From Roseovarius sp. S88 (lineage in GTDB: Bacteria; Pseudomonadota; Alphaproteobacteria; Rhodobacterales; Rhodobacteraceae): a stretch of DNA of 64,000 nucleotides. Positions 1-8,918 of this stretch are shown here, in pieces. Under the pieces are notes generated by a model. That model made no database searches and was not told the DNA's origin. It saw only the letters and a list, made by a program, of their open reading frames with translations. Position numbers and translations under genes: made by a program. The stretch lies in assembly GCF_037023735.1 (NCBI RefSeq), contig NZ_CP146069.1, positions 2,087,501-2,151,500 of the forward strand, in the 5' to 3' direction. Position 1 is the first letter of the stretch. The number at the start of each line of letters is the position of its first letter.

Positions 1-255
1 GTGCAGGCCATGGACAAGGCCATGCGCGGTGGCGCTCTGGTGGCTTCCTTCCCGGTCGAGATGGAAGATCAGATCATGCTGGCCACATCCCGGGGGCAAT
101 CGATCCGGGTGCCGGTCGACGGCATTTCCTTCCGCTCGCGCAGCGCAGGCGGCGTGAAGGTATTCGACACCGGCAAGGGCGAACAGGTGGTCAGCGTGGC
201 TTGGATTGCTGAGACTGGCGACGAAGACGAAACCGAAGATCAGACAGTCGAATAG
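1..255 (+). CDS. gyrA: DNA gyrase subunit A, C-terminal end (partial)
   Basis: These are the last 84 residues of the type II topoisomerase subunit that cuts and rejoins DNA and, with GyrB, adds negative supercoils. The visible part is the end of the C-terminal beta-propeller that wraps DNA: the stretch SIRVPVDGISFRSRSAGGVK and the following VVSVAWI are characteristic of GyrA last-blade sequences. It ends in an acidic tail (DEDETEDQ), as is common in GyrA. The 5' part, including the catalytic tyrosine domain, lies outside the window, so the true start is not visible. The next gene is on the same strand after about 100 bases. Confidence 0.93.
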   Translation: MQAMDKAMRGGALVASFPVEMEDQIMLATSRGQSIRVPVDGISFRSRSAGGVKVFDTGKGEQVVSVAWIAETGDEDETEDQTVE

Positions 256-357
256 AGCCAGCAAATTCACAGGATTTGCCAAGGTTTTGGTCCAATTGTG
301 CCGCAATGGTTAACCATACTACGCCTTGTAAGGGGTGTGGTGCCTTTGTGCACCGCT

Positions 358-1101
358 ATGGAACGGAAACCAGATCGCGTGACACCAAGAACGCAAACAT
401 GGCTGGACCACACTGGTCTGAACCTGATCCGCATTGTGGTTGGGTCATATTTCATTGCGATCACAATGGGGTTGATCACCGGGTTTGAGCCCACGGCGTT
501 GTTCGTCCTTTATTCCAGTCCCGTGATGGCCGACTTGATCGGTACAATCGTGCTATTTTCCTTAACAATAATCTACATGACGGGATGGCAACTTCGGCTG
601 AGTTGTCTGGCTCTGGCGCTGTTTGTTCTCACGTCCAGTTTGGCGCAGAATTTCATGATCTCCCCTGCGGGCACAATCAGCGATTTCTGGCGCGACCTGA
701 CTTTGGTCTGTGCCGTGATCCTGTCCTACTCCAGCCTGGGTCGGGCCGAACTCCGCAAAGCAGCCCTTGTTGGCAGGCACAGGATTGTCGGACCGCGCCG
801 ACTCGGGGACAGGATTGTGCCAAGACGCGTCACGCTTGAAACCAGCGCGCGCGCGACGTCACGCCCAATGCAGGACATTCCAATGTTGGCGGCGGCACCT
901 TCGGACATGCCGCGCTTTGATGAAGAGACCTCAGGTGAACCTGCCCAAGAGCAGTATGATTTCAAAGCCGTGCGTTTCGAAACCACTCGAAAACAACCTG
1001 AACCATCGGAACTACCGGATACCGAGGTCGAGCTGAACTTGTTGTCAGATGATGATCCCACCGAGGACAGCGAGCAAAAGAATATCTTCGCACCAATGTA
1101 G
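358..1101 (+). CDS. Uncharacterised membrane protein with acidic cytoplasmic tail
   Basis: A 247-residue protein I cannot assign to a named family. Residues about 20-130 hold four hydrophobic segments likely to span the membrane. The C-terminal half (from about 140) is polar and becomes acidic near the end (DTEVELNLLSDDDPTED), so it is probably cytoplasmic. The ATG at 358 is chosen because residues upstream of it look like untranslated sequence; an in-frame start at 298 is possible. It sits between gyrA and a polysaccharide module on the same strand, but the context does not define a function. Confidence is good that it is coding and low on role. Confidence 0.6.
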   Translation: MERKPDRVTPRTQTWLDHTGLNLIRIVVGSYFIAITMGLITGFEPTALFVLYSSPVMADLIGTIVLFSLTIIYMTGWQLRLSCLALALFVLTSSLAQNFMISPAGTISDFWRDLTLVCAVILSYSSLGRAELRKAALVGRHRIVGPRRLGDRIVPRRVTLETSARATSRPMQDIPMLAAAPSDMPRFDEETSGEPAQEQYDFKAVRFETTRKQPEPSELPDTEVELNLLSDDDPTEDSEQKNIFAPM

Positions 1102-1145
1102 ACGGTTGATTTTTCAATCCATGTGAACCCGTATGGACGAAGAAA

Positions 1146-2018
1146 GTGCAATTTGCCTTTCGACGTAACGGGATTGAAACCAATTTGGCTCAAGTAAGAC
1201 GCGTATTGATCACCGGATCCGGCGGGCGTTTGGGGCGGCTATTGCGCGCCGCAACCCGGCTTTCGGACCCTGTGGGATATGAGATTTTGTTTCAGTCCCG
1301 CGCGTCGGATACCGACATTTGCTGGTCGCCCGGTGATCCTTTGGATGCGTTTCCGAAATGTGACCTGATCGTCGCGCTTTGGGGGCGCACGGATGGAGAT
1401 GAACGCGCCTTGGCCCAGAATTCCGATCTGATTGACATCAGCCGTGATGTCGCCCGCCAGTGTGATGCTGACCGCGTGGCTCATATGTCTTCCGCCGCGG
1501 TCTATGGTCCGGGTGAGGACTTGACCGAGGACGCCACGCTGTCACCGGTCAACCCGTATGGAGCGGCCAAATGCGCCATGGAGGCGCACATTGCACAGAC
1601 ACACGATCCGGGTGGGCCCCAGGATATCGTATTGCGACTGGCCAATGTCATTGGCGCAGATAGCCTTGCCCCCGCCCTGAAAGGCACAAAGCCTGTTCAC
1701 CTGGACCGTTTTGGGGATGGTCATGGACCGCGTCGCAGCTATCTGGGCGCGACGGATCTGCTGCGGGTCATTTTGAAGATGACCAATGCGCAGGCGGTGC
1801 CAAAGGTGCTGAATGTGGCATCTGTCGCATCAGTCGGAATGGAAGATATTGCAAGAGCGGCAGGCAAGGATATCACTTGGCAGCCTGCCCCGGAGACAGC
1901 CGTGCAGAATGTTACACTCGATATCTCGAAGTTGATCGCAGCTTGTCCGGGCTTATCAAGGACAGGTACGGCCGCTGATCTTGTTGCCGATTGGCACGCG
2001 CTGGAGGATGCGTCATGA
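1146..2018 (+). CDS. NAD-dependent epimerase/dehydratase (extended SDR)
   Basis: A nucleotide-sugar SDR enzyme, probably an epimerase or reductase feeding surface polysaccharide synthesis. The Rossmann glycine motif GSGGRLGR lies near residues 23-30, a serine-rich active-site strand (HMSSAAVYG) follows around residue 115, and the YxxxK catalytic pair appears as YGAAK near residue 138. At 290 residues it is a normal length for the family. Its 3' end overlaps the sugar transferase start by an ATGA junction, so the two are co-translated. The GTG at 1146 is the farthest upstream start; a TTG at 1185, just before the Rossmann strand, is an alternative. The exact sugar substrate cannot be read from sequence. 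Confidence 0.85.
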   Translation: MQFAFRRNGIETNLAQVRRVLITGSGGRLGRLLRAATRLSDPVGYEILFQSRASDTDICWSPGDPLDAFPKCDLIVALWGRTDGDERALAQNSDLIDISRDVARQCDADRVAHMSSAAVYGPGEDLTEDATLSPVNPYGAAKCAMEAHIAQTHDPGGPQDIVLRLANVIGADSLAPALKGTKPVHLDRFGDGHGPRRSYLGATDLLRVILKMTNAQAVPKVLNVASVASVGMEDIARAAGKDITWQPAPETAVQNVTLDISKLIAACPGLSRTGTAADLVADWHALEDAS

Positions 2019-2674
2019 ATGCATCAAAGCGCTCTATGGATGTCTGTTTGGCACTGATATTTGCGACGATTTTGTTTCTACCCGGTCTTGTGATTGCCTG
2101 TGGTGTGCTTCTGCTCGATGGCAGGCCGGTGTTCTATCGCTCTGAACGGATGAAAAGCTTTGAGCAGGGATTTGCCCTCTGGAAGTTTCGAACAATGCGA
2201 GACGGCAGTGCGGATAACTCGGTCTCGGGTGGTTACAAAAGGGATCGGATCACAAGCCTTGGGCGTTTTCTCAGGCGGACGCGCCTGGATGAAATCCCGC
2301 AAATTATCAATATTTTACGCGGCGACATGAGTTTTGTAGGCCCGCGCCCGCCGCTGCGGCGGTATGTGGACCTCCGCCCGGAGATCTATCAGAAGGTCCT
2401 CACTTCGCGCCCCGGGATAACTGGGTTTGCTACAGTGCATTTCCACCAGACAGAAGAGCGGTTGCTGAGACACAGCCACGACAAAAATGACGCCGATGCG
2501 ATCTACATTCATCACTGTATCCCGGCCAAGGCACAGCTTGATCTTTACTGGGCCAAACACCGGTCGCTTTGGCGCGATTTCGGATTGTTGTGGTTGACCG
2601 TCGCACATGTCTGTTTCGGGGGCACGCGCAGACAAACGCCAGCGAATTCCACACAAGTCATCAGAACACCGTGA
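2015..2674 (+). CDS. Undecaprenyl-phosphate sugar phosphotransferase (initiating glycosyltransferase)
   Basis: A 219-residue bacterial sugar transferase of the PglC/WcaJ catalytic-domain type. It would move a sugar-1-phosphate from a nucleotide sugar to undecaprenyl phosphate at the inner membrane and so start repeat-unit assembly. One hydrophobic segment near residues 10-30 is followed by the family blocks KFRTMR, RTRLDEIPQIINIL and GDMSFVGPRPP. The short length shows it is the monotopic form without the large multi-TM N-terminal domain. The ATG at 2015 overlaps the TGA of the upstream SDR gene. With the dehydratase at 2815 it forms a small polysaccharide or glycan module. Confidence 0.9.
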   Translation: MNASKRSMDVCLALIFATILFLPGLVIACGVLLLDGRPVFYRSERMKSFEQGFALWKFRTMRDGSADNSVSGGYKRDRITSLGRFLRRTRLDEIPQIINILRGDMSFVGPRPPLRRYVDLRPEIYQKVLTSRPGITGFATVHFHQTEERLLRHSHDKNDADAIYIHHCIPAKAQLDLYWAKHRSLWRDFGLLWLTVAHVCFGGTRRQTPANSTQVIRTP

Positions 2675-2814
2675 AGTATGAGGCCGGTACCGGGTAACGC
2701 CTTGCGAAACACAAGGTTAAAAACATATGTTCCGACCAGCCATACGTCGCGCGATGCGACCAAGCGGCTGAATCAGAAAGACATTGCTTGGGAGATATTC
2801 AGGCGGTGTGACAC

Positions 2815-4722
2815 GTGAGTAAGGCTATGTCGAAGACACTTTTTCACTTTGCAGGCTCTCTGACGCAGGCGCAAAAGCGGTTTATCACCTTTGCGCTGGA
2901 CCTGAGTTTGATCCCGGTTTCGCTTGTCTTTGCGGCCTGGATTCTGCTTGGGGCTGCGGCGTTGACTATGCCGCAAACCAGCCTTTTGGCGACACTGGCG
3001 GTTTTGATGCCCGTCGGTGGCCTGCTCATACTTGTTCTCGGTTTACACAAAACCAAGCTCAACGCCTATCACGTGCAAGGTGTCGTCGAGACCGCGCTGG
3101 TTGCCACCTCTCTGACAGGCGCGGGTGTCGGGCTTGGTTTGGGGCTGCCGCATCTTGCGCTGCCCATGGCGGCCTATGTGATGACGGGTATGGTCTTTCT
3201 CATCCTGGCCGTAAGTGCGCGATTGGTGATGCGCCGGGTGCTTCTGTCGATTTACCGCCAGGGCGCGACGCGACTTCCCATATTGATTTACGGCGCAGGA
3301 CAAACAGGACAACAACTCGCCGCTGCCCTCAGCGTGGATGACACGGTTGAGCCGGTGGCCTTCATCGATGAAGATCGCCGCATTCAGGGGCTGACCATTG
3401 CGGGGCTCCGGGTTTACCCGGCAAACAAACTGCAACACCTGATCAATCGCTTTGAGATCAAACGGGTTGTTTTGGCCATGCCACAGCTCAAACCAGCAGA
3501 TCAGTCGGCCATTACCATGCGCATTGCCGAAACCGGCTGCGAGGTGCATGCCCTGCCCTCTTTTGCCGATCTGATCACCAAATCCCGTGTTGCACCTTCG
3601 GATGTGAAACCGGTTGATATCAACGAGCTTTTGGGGCGCGCGCGTCTAGAAGACGACTTACCTGGCGTGAGTGAAACCTATCAGGGGCGCAATATCCTGG
3701 TGACGGGGGCGGGTGGCTCCATTGGCTCAGAGCTTTGCCGCCAGTTGATCAAATGGAAGCCCAAGTCACTGATCCTTTTTGATCACAGTGAGTTGGCGCT
3801 GTTTGACATTCATCGAGAGCTGCAAAAACTTGATACCGACACACAGATTGTCCCGGTACTGGGCAGTGTGGTGGAAAGCGAACTGGTTCGCATCGCCCTG
3901 CGCAAATATCAGGTGAACATCGTGTTGCATGCAGCGGCCTATAAACACGTCCCGCTGGTTGAGGAAAACGCGCTAGAAGGTATTCGCAACAACGTCTTTG
4001 GCACCAAGGCTGTCGCCGAAGCCTCGCGCGCAGAAGGGGTTGAGCGTTTTATTCTGGTCTCGACCGACAAGGCCGTGCGTCCGTCGTCAATCATGGGTGC
4101 ATCCAAGCGCTTTGCCGAAATGGTGGTGCAGGACCTGGCGACTCGGTCCACCACGACCCGGTTTTCCATGGTCAGGTTTGGCAACGTGATGGGGTCCTCC
4201 GGATCGGTCATTCCACTTTTCCAGGAACAAATTGCACGTGGCGGACCGGTGACGTTGACGGATATGGATGTCACTCGCTTTTTCATGACCATCCCCGAGG
4301 CGGTCAGCCTTGTTCTTTTGGCCGGCTCCTTTGCCCGTGGTGGTGACGTCTTCGTGCTGGATATGGGCGAACCGGTTCTGATCCGCGACCTGGCTGAGAA
4401 AATGATCGAGAACGCCGGGTATTCCGTTCGAGATGATACCAATCCCAATGGCGATATCGCCATTCAGGTGACCGGCCTGCGCCCGGGCGAAAAGTTGCAC
4501 GAGGAGCTGCTGATTGGCTCAGATATGCTCACCACGCCGCATGCCAAAATCCTGCGCGCACAAGAGGCACATCTTTCTGAGATTGAGATGGCCAATGCAT
4601 TGCAATCGCTCTGGCAGGCGATTGATACACGCAGCCCCGACTTGCTTCAGAAAACCTTGCGCAAATGGATCGAAAAGCAAAGTGGCCTGATTGGTGAAGC
4701 TTGGCAAACAGTCAACGAATAG
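2815..4722 (+). CDS. Membrane-bound NDP-sugar 4,6-dehydratase (WbpM/CapD family)
   Basis: A 635-residue polysaccharide biosynthesis protein. The first 140 residues hold about four membrane segments. A first Rossmann domain (GAGQTGQ near residue 161) is followed by the catalytic SDR domain with GAGGSIGSE near residue 297. The active-site block around 416-430 reads STDKAVRPSSIMGASKR, with methionine where classical SDRs have tyrosine, as known for WbpM-type dehydratases using a Ser-Met-Lys set. The family makes UDP-4-keto-6-deoxy sugars from UDP-GlcNAc; this substrate is inferred. Start is a GTG at 2815. Upstream, about 140 bases separate it from the sugar transferase, with nothing recognisable in the gap. 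Confidence 0.9.
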   Translation: MSKAMSKTLFHFAGSLTQAQKRFITFALDLSLIPVSLVFAAWILLGAAALTMPQTSLLATLAVLMPVGGLLILVLGLHKTKLNAYHVQGVVETALVATSLTGAGVGLGLGLPHLALPMAAYVMTGMVFLILAVSARLVMRRVLLSIYRQGATRLPILIYGAGQTGQQLAAALSVDDTVEPVAFIDEDRRIQGLTIAGLRVYPANKLQHLINRFEIKRVVLAMPQLKPADQSAITMRIAETGCEVHALPSFADLITKSRVAPSDVKPVDINELLGRARLEDDLPGVSETYQGRNILVTGAGGSIGSELCRQLIKWKPKSLILFDHSELALFDIHRELQKLDTDTQIVPVLGSVVESELVRIALRKYQVNIVLHAAAYKHVPLVEENALEGIRNNVFGTKAVAEASRAEGVERFILVSTDKAVRPSSIMGASKRFAEMVVQDLATRSTTTRFSMVRFGNVMGSSGSVIPLFQEQIARGGPVTLTDMDVTRFFMTIPEAVSLVLLAGSFARGGDVFVLDMGEPVLIRDLAEKMIENAGYSVRDDTNPNGDIAIQVTGLRPGEKLHEELLIGSDMLTTPHAKILRAQEAHLSEIEMANALQSLWQAIDTRSPDLLQKTLRKWIEKQSGLIGEAWQTVNE

Positions 4723-4725
4723 GGA

Positions 4726-6542
4726 TTAGCCCGCATTTTCTTGACGTTCTGCTAACTCAAGCCATTCTTCTTCCGCCCTGCTCAGACTCTCTTGACGCGT
4801 AGCCAAAGCCTCTGTCGCCTTGGCAAATTTCGTAGGGTCCTTTGTGTAAAGCTCTGGATCGGCCAGCAAATTTTCCAACTTGGCAATCTCAACCTCAAGC
4901 CGCGCCATTTCATCGGGCAGCGTGTCCAGCCGGTGCCGGTCTTTGAATGTCAGTTTGGTGGCTGGTTTAACCGGACGTTGAGGTTTCGGTACATCTGGCT
5001 TGGCCTTTGCGGGTTTTGGTGCGACAGCGGCGTCTTGCGGCTTTTGCGCCTGATAGTCGCTCCACCCCCTGCATAGATCGTGGCCCGGCCCTGTCCTTCC
5101 ATGACGACAGTCGTTGTCGCCACGCGGTCCAGAAAGTCCCGATCGTGGCTGACGAGCAAGACCGTGCCGTCGTAGCCATCCAGAACCTCTTGCAAAAGAT
5201 CCAGTGTTTCGATGTCGAGATCATTGGTCGGCTCGTCCAGCACCAGAAGGTTACTGTCCCGCGCCATCAGCTTGGCCAGCAATAACCGCGCCTTTTCGCC
5301 GCCCGAAAGGGACCGCACAGGCGCGCGCGCTTGCCGCTCATCAAAGAGGAAAACTTTTAGATACCCAACCACATGCCGCGGCGTGCCGCGCACCATCACC
5401 TGATCAGCCTGCCCTGAGACGCGCATGTCAGGATCACCTGTCAGGCTATCCCAAAGCGTCATGTTGGGATCGAGCTGCGCACGCGACTGATCAAAAACCA
5501 CCGGGGCTAGATTGGTGCCATGTTTGACCGTGCCGGCATCCGGCTCTTCGGTTTTCATCAAAAGGTTCAGCAGCGTCGTCTTGCCCACCCCATTGGGGCC
5601 GACAAAGGCCACGCGATCCCTGCGCAGAATGGTCAGGTCGAAGTTGCGGATAACGGAGGTCTCGCCAAAGGTTTTCTCAAGCCCCCGCGCCTCGATCACC
5701 TTGCGCCCGGATTGCGGACCTGCATCAAGCGCAAGCGCTGCTGTACCCTGCCGTTTGATCTGAGCCGCGCGTTCCGCGCGTAAATCCTGAAGGGCGCGCA
5801 CCCGACCTTGGTTGCGCTTGCGCCGGGCGCTGATGCCCTCCACGGCCCATCGCGCCTCTTCCGCGATCTTGCGGTTGAGCTTGTGCCGCGCAAGGTCCTC
5901 TTCGGCCCAGACCTTGTCTCGCCAAGCCTCGAAATGCTCAAACCCCTTGTCAGAACGCCGCGTGGCCCCACGATCAATCCAGAGCGTGGCCTGGGTCAGG
6001 GCACGCAGGAACATGCGGTCATGGCTGATCAGGATGTAGCTGCTGCGCGTGGCCTTCAACTCGGCCTCAAGCCAGGCAATGGCGTGAATATCCAGATGGT
6101 TGGTCGGCTCATCAAGCAGCATCAGGTCCGGGGCCTGCGCCATCAACCGCGCCAAGGCAGCACGGCGGCGTTCACCACCGGAGGCCGTCTCAACTGGGCG
6201 TTCGGGATTAAATTGCAGCCCTTCCGACGCCATTTCAACGCGGTAATGCTCGGACGGCTCCAAACCTTCCGCTGCGAACTCTCCCAACGTGGCAAAGCCC
6301 GACATATCGGGGTCTTGCTCCATATAGCCCACTTGCGCACCGGGTTTGACCACGCGGTCGCCCTTATCCGGCTCCACAAGCCCCGCCATGACCTTCATCA
6401 GTGTGGATTTGCCCGACCCATTGCGCCCGACCAGGGCCAGACGATCACTAGGTTGGATCACCAGCGACAGATCCGCAAAGACAGGCTCGCCGCCGAAGCC
6501 AAGAGAAATGTCGGTCAGTTGTAAAAGAGGAGCACGTGCCAT
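4726..6542 (-). pseudogene. uup: ABC-F ATPase, Uup-like, interrupted by one frameshift (possibly a sequencing error)
   Basis: A soluble duplicated ABC ATPase of the ABC-F class; Uup-type members act on ribosomes or DNA rather than in transport. Two complete cassettes are visible: Walker A GRNGSGKST with signature ASGGERRR, and GPNGVGKTT with signature LSGGEKARL and LDEPTNDLD. After about residue 491 the frame leaves the family sequence at a run of five C (plus strand 5065-5069) and stops at 4950. Adding one base restores a proline/lysine-rich linker and the C-terminal coiled coil (MARLEVEIAKLENLL to RQENAG) that ends at 4726. Everything on either side is well preserved, so the gene is probably intact in the organism. 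It converges on the dehydratase gene with 3 bases between stop codons. Confidence 0.88.
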
Positions 6543-6589
6543 CCGTGCGGGCTAGCCCGAGAGATTGGGCGCGTCAAGCAAGGCGCGTG

Positions 6590-7324
6590 TTACCCGACAA
6601 CTGCGCGGAGCAACCGCTTGCGGGCGGGCGGTATCGCGTTGATCTCCAGCCCCGTGAAAACATGCAGCGTGTTCATCTGTCGGTCCACCACCGCATGGTC
6701 ACTGACCCAGCCGCCCATAACAAGGTAAGTCCGTAGCAGTGGAGGCATCGCCATCATCGCCTGCTTTGCATCCGGCTTGAACCAACGCAGCTTTTGGGCA
6801 AAATTGAACACCGAAGGGGCCTTGACCCGCGGCAACCACCGCCGTGGCGCAAGGTGTTTTTCCTTTAACATAGCAAAGGCGTCGAGATAGGCATCAGAAT
6901 CAGTGCCCTTGAAGGAGGAACACCCAAAGAGAAGCTCAATCCCATTCTCGTCAACATACCGTGTCATCGCCGCCCAGGCTGCGCGCAGAATGTCAGGGTC
7001 GCGCGCATCGGGGTGAATGCAAAACCGACCCATTTCAACGATAGGGCCATCGAACTCCGCCAAGGCGGACAATTCATAAAACTGTGCCGAATAACTGCGA
7101 CCGATTTCATCGCCGCCGTTCAAAGGCAAAAGCCGGAAGCAACAGACCAGCGTACCGGTTGTTTCGTTTTCAACCAGAAAATGCGTGCAAATGGGATCAA
7201 ACTCGTCTTGATCAAGCCCATCGCCCTGCCCGCCAAGAAAGGCAATATGCCGCAATGTCTGCGCCGCTTTAAGATCGTCTTGCGTCTCCGCGATGCGAAC
7301 CCTGTAATGTCCTTTGCTGAGCAT
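6590..7324 (-). CDS. olsB: OlsB-like N-acyltransferase (hemolysin-type GNAT)
   Basis: A 244-residue protein of the GNAT family branch that includes OlsB, which moves a 3-hydroxyacyl chain from acyl-ACP to ornithine in ornithine-lipid synthesis. Recognisable parts are the N-terminal acyltransferase core (TLRHIAF, FLVENE, CCFRLLPL), the central EMGRFCIHPDAR block, the LLFGCSSFKG segment and the C-terminal PPLLRTYLVMGGWV block followed by a FTGLEI strand. No OlsA partner is adjacent. Other GNATs once annotated as hemolysins share this outline, so the substrate is inferred from resemblance and not certain. Confidence 0.72.
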   Translation of the reverse strand: MLSKGHYRVRIAETQDDLKAAQTLRHIAFLGGQGDGLDQDEFDPICTHFLVENETTGTLVCCFRLLPLNGGDEIGRSYSAQFYELSALAEFDGPIVEMGRFCIHPDARDPDILRAAWAAMTRYVDENGIELLFGCSSFKGTDSDAYLDAFAMLKEKHLAPRRWLPRVKAPSVFNFAQKLRWFKPDAKQAMMAMPPLLRTYLVMGGWVSDHAVVDRQMNTLHVFTGLEINAIPPARKRLLRAVVG

Positions 7325-7405
7325 GAGATGCCCACCTTGTGCTGTCTGTCTTACACGTAGCTATGCCGCACGCCGCATACAAGCCACACCATGAGCGCGA
7401 CGCAC

Positions 7406-7855
7406 TCAGTTGAAGAGCTGTGAGGGGTCGATATTACCGAAATTGCCGAGCAGTTGGCGCAAAAATCCTTTGCCAACCACCGTAGAGTCGGTCACCCGAC
7501 GCGTGAGCGGCACGACGTTTCCATCTGCCAAACTGAAGCGTTCGATATTGGCAATCGTATCAGACTGATCAAAGCTGATGGCCAGAACCTGACGATCGAT
7601 CACTTCGGGGCGGCGAAACCCAACTTCCTTGATGCGCGTTCGAACATAGTAATAGTCGCCGCCACTCAAAAGACCCGACGCCGAAGGTGCGCCCACCACA
7701 TCATCAACAGTGGCGCGGTTATCTACGCCGACGACCAATGTCTGCAATTCGTCTTCCGGCGGTACATATCCATGATTGCGAAACTGTGGTGTGCACGCCC
7801 CAAGCACCGCCACCAAGACAAGGCCTAATGCCCATTTGCCAAATCGCGAAACCAT
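7406..7855 (-). CDS. bamE: Outer-membrane assembly lipoprotein BamE (SmpA/OmlA)
   Basis: A small lipoprotein of the BAM complex that inserts beta-barrel proteins into the outer membrane. The signal peptide (FGKWALGLVLVAVLGAC) ends in the lipobox LGAC with the lipidated cysteine near residue 21. The mature part carries the BamE fold signatures: a helix with NRATVDDVVGAPS, then YYYVRTRIKEVGF and the strand VLAISFD. The ATG at 7855 is preferred to an in-frame start at 7912 because it places the signal peptide at the N-terminus. It is transcribed divergently from the DUF177 gene, with about 117 bases between starts that should hold both promoters. Confidence 0.85.
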   Translation of the reverse strand: MVSRFGKWALGLVLVAVLGACTPQFRNHGYVPPEDELQTLVVGVDNRATVDDVVGAPSASGLLSGGDYYYVRTRIKEVGFRRPEVIDRQVLAISFDQSDTIANIERFSLADGNVVPLTRRVTDSTVVGKGFLRQLLGNFGNIDPSQLFN

Positions 7856-7972
7856 ACTGCCCAAATCCGTTTTGCCACCCAACTGTATGCGGATGCCGCA
7901 CGCTGGCGACATCCCTTCAACCCGCTTACAACAAGGTGGCGTCCGTGTTCAAGGAAGGATAAATCACAGAGC

Positions 7973-8527
7973 ATGACAGAAAAGACAGATTTTTCAGCCC
8001 CCTTGCGCGTGGCTGACCTCAAATCCAATCGCGAAGTCCTCTTTGCTATCGTGCCCGAACTGGACGTGCTGGAGCGTTTGGCGGCTAAGTTGGACCTTAT
8101 TTCGTTGCGCAAATTGCGTTTCGAAGGCGCTCTGAGTCCCGTCGGTAAGACGGATTGGAATGTCCAAGCCCATTTGGGTGCGACGGTAGCGCAGCCCTGT
8201 GTTGTGACACTTGATCCTGTATCAACACGCATTGAAGAAGATCTGACCTGGCACCTGATCAAGGATTGGCACGCGCATGAACCTGAGGGAGATGACATTG
8301 AAATGCCGGACGATGACGCCAGCGCGCCTTTGGGTGACGAGATTGACCTCATGGCTTTGATGCAAGAGGCTCTGGCACTTGCTCTGCCCGATTATCCGCG
8401 CAGTGCGACTGCACCTGCCAAAGGCGCGCGCGCCGCGCCTCCTGGGGCCGCTCCAATCTCAGATGAGGATGTCAAACCATTTGCCGGACTGGCGGATTTC
8501 AAAAAGCGCCTGGAAGACGACAACTGA
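7973..8527 (+). CDS. DUF177 (YceD-like) protein
   Basis: A 184-residue protein of the YceD/DUF177 family, which almost always precedes rpmF and is linked to large-subunit ribosome or 23S rRNA processing. The central part (SLRKLRFEGALSPVGKTDW, then an AQPCVVTLDPV strand) matches the family core, and the acidic section IDLMALMQEALALALPDYPR is the usual C-terminal block. The final residues (LADFKKRLEDDN) are also typical. It is the first gene of the run leading to rpmF, plsX and fabH. About 163 bases lie between it and rpmF, so rpmF may have its own promoter. Confidence 0.88.
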   Translation: MTEKTDFSAPLRVADLKSNREVLFAIVPELDVLERLAAKLDLISLRKLRFEGALSPVGKTDWNVQAHLGATVAQPCVVTLDPVSTRIEEDLTWHLIKDWHAHEPEGDDIEMPDDDASAPLGDEIDLMALMQEALALALPDYPRSATAPAKGARAAPPGAAPISDEDVKPFAGLADFKKRLEDDN

Positions 8528-8690
8528 GCCTGGCCAAACCGGCAAAAAAGGTCTTGCCACGGTCACATTTCACTGTATTTTCGCGCCTTCACCGGATTAG
8601 GGGTTGAACCTGCGGCACCACACGGACTATCAGCCGCCTCAACCCTATGGAAACCGGGTCAGCGAGACCCATCAGATTTGAGGTTGTGAC

Positions 8691-8897
8691 ATGGCTGTCC
8701 AACAGAACAAAGTATCGAAATCGCGTCGCAACAACCGTCGGGCGCATGACGCTCTGGTCGCGGCCAACCCGAATGAATGCCCGAACTGTGGTGAGCTCAA
8801 GCGCCCACATCACGTTTGCGCAGCGTGCGGTCACTACGCAGACCGCGAAATTGTCTCGATGGTTGACGAGGTCGATCTGGAAGACGACGCAGCCTAA
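8691..8897 (+). CDS. rpmF: 50S ribosomal protein L32
   Basis: A 68-residue ribosomal protein with the basic N-terminus [20 protein letters not shown] typical of L32. Four cysteines at residues 30, 33, 43 and 46 (CPNC and CAAC) form the zinc-binding form of the protein. An acidic tail ([10 protein letters not shown]) follows. It lies between the DUF177 gene and plsX, the conserved arrangement that couples ribosome and phospholipid/fatty-acid synthesis genes. The start at 8691 gives the canonical first residues. Confidence 0.97.
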   Translation: MAVQQNKVSKSRRNNRRAHDALVAANPNECPNCGELKRPHHVCAACGHYADREIVSMVDEVDLEDDAA

Positions 8898-8918
8898 CGA
8901 CGCTGAGGAGCGCGTCCG

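Noticed and set aside
726-1193. Long minus-strand reading frame opposite the membrane protein gene
   Set aside because: It is a shadow of the plus-strand gene, with Ser/Arg-rich low-complexity composition and no family features.
5065-5069. Programmed ribosomal frameshift in the ABC-F gene
   Set aside because: The site lacks the usual slippery heptamer, the family has a continuous frame, and three other genes show the same kind of one-base defect.
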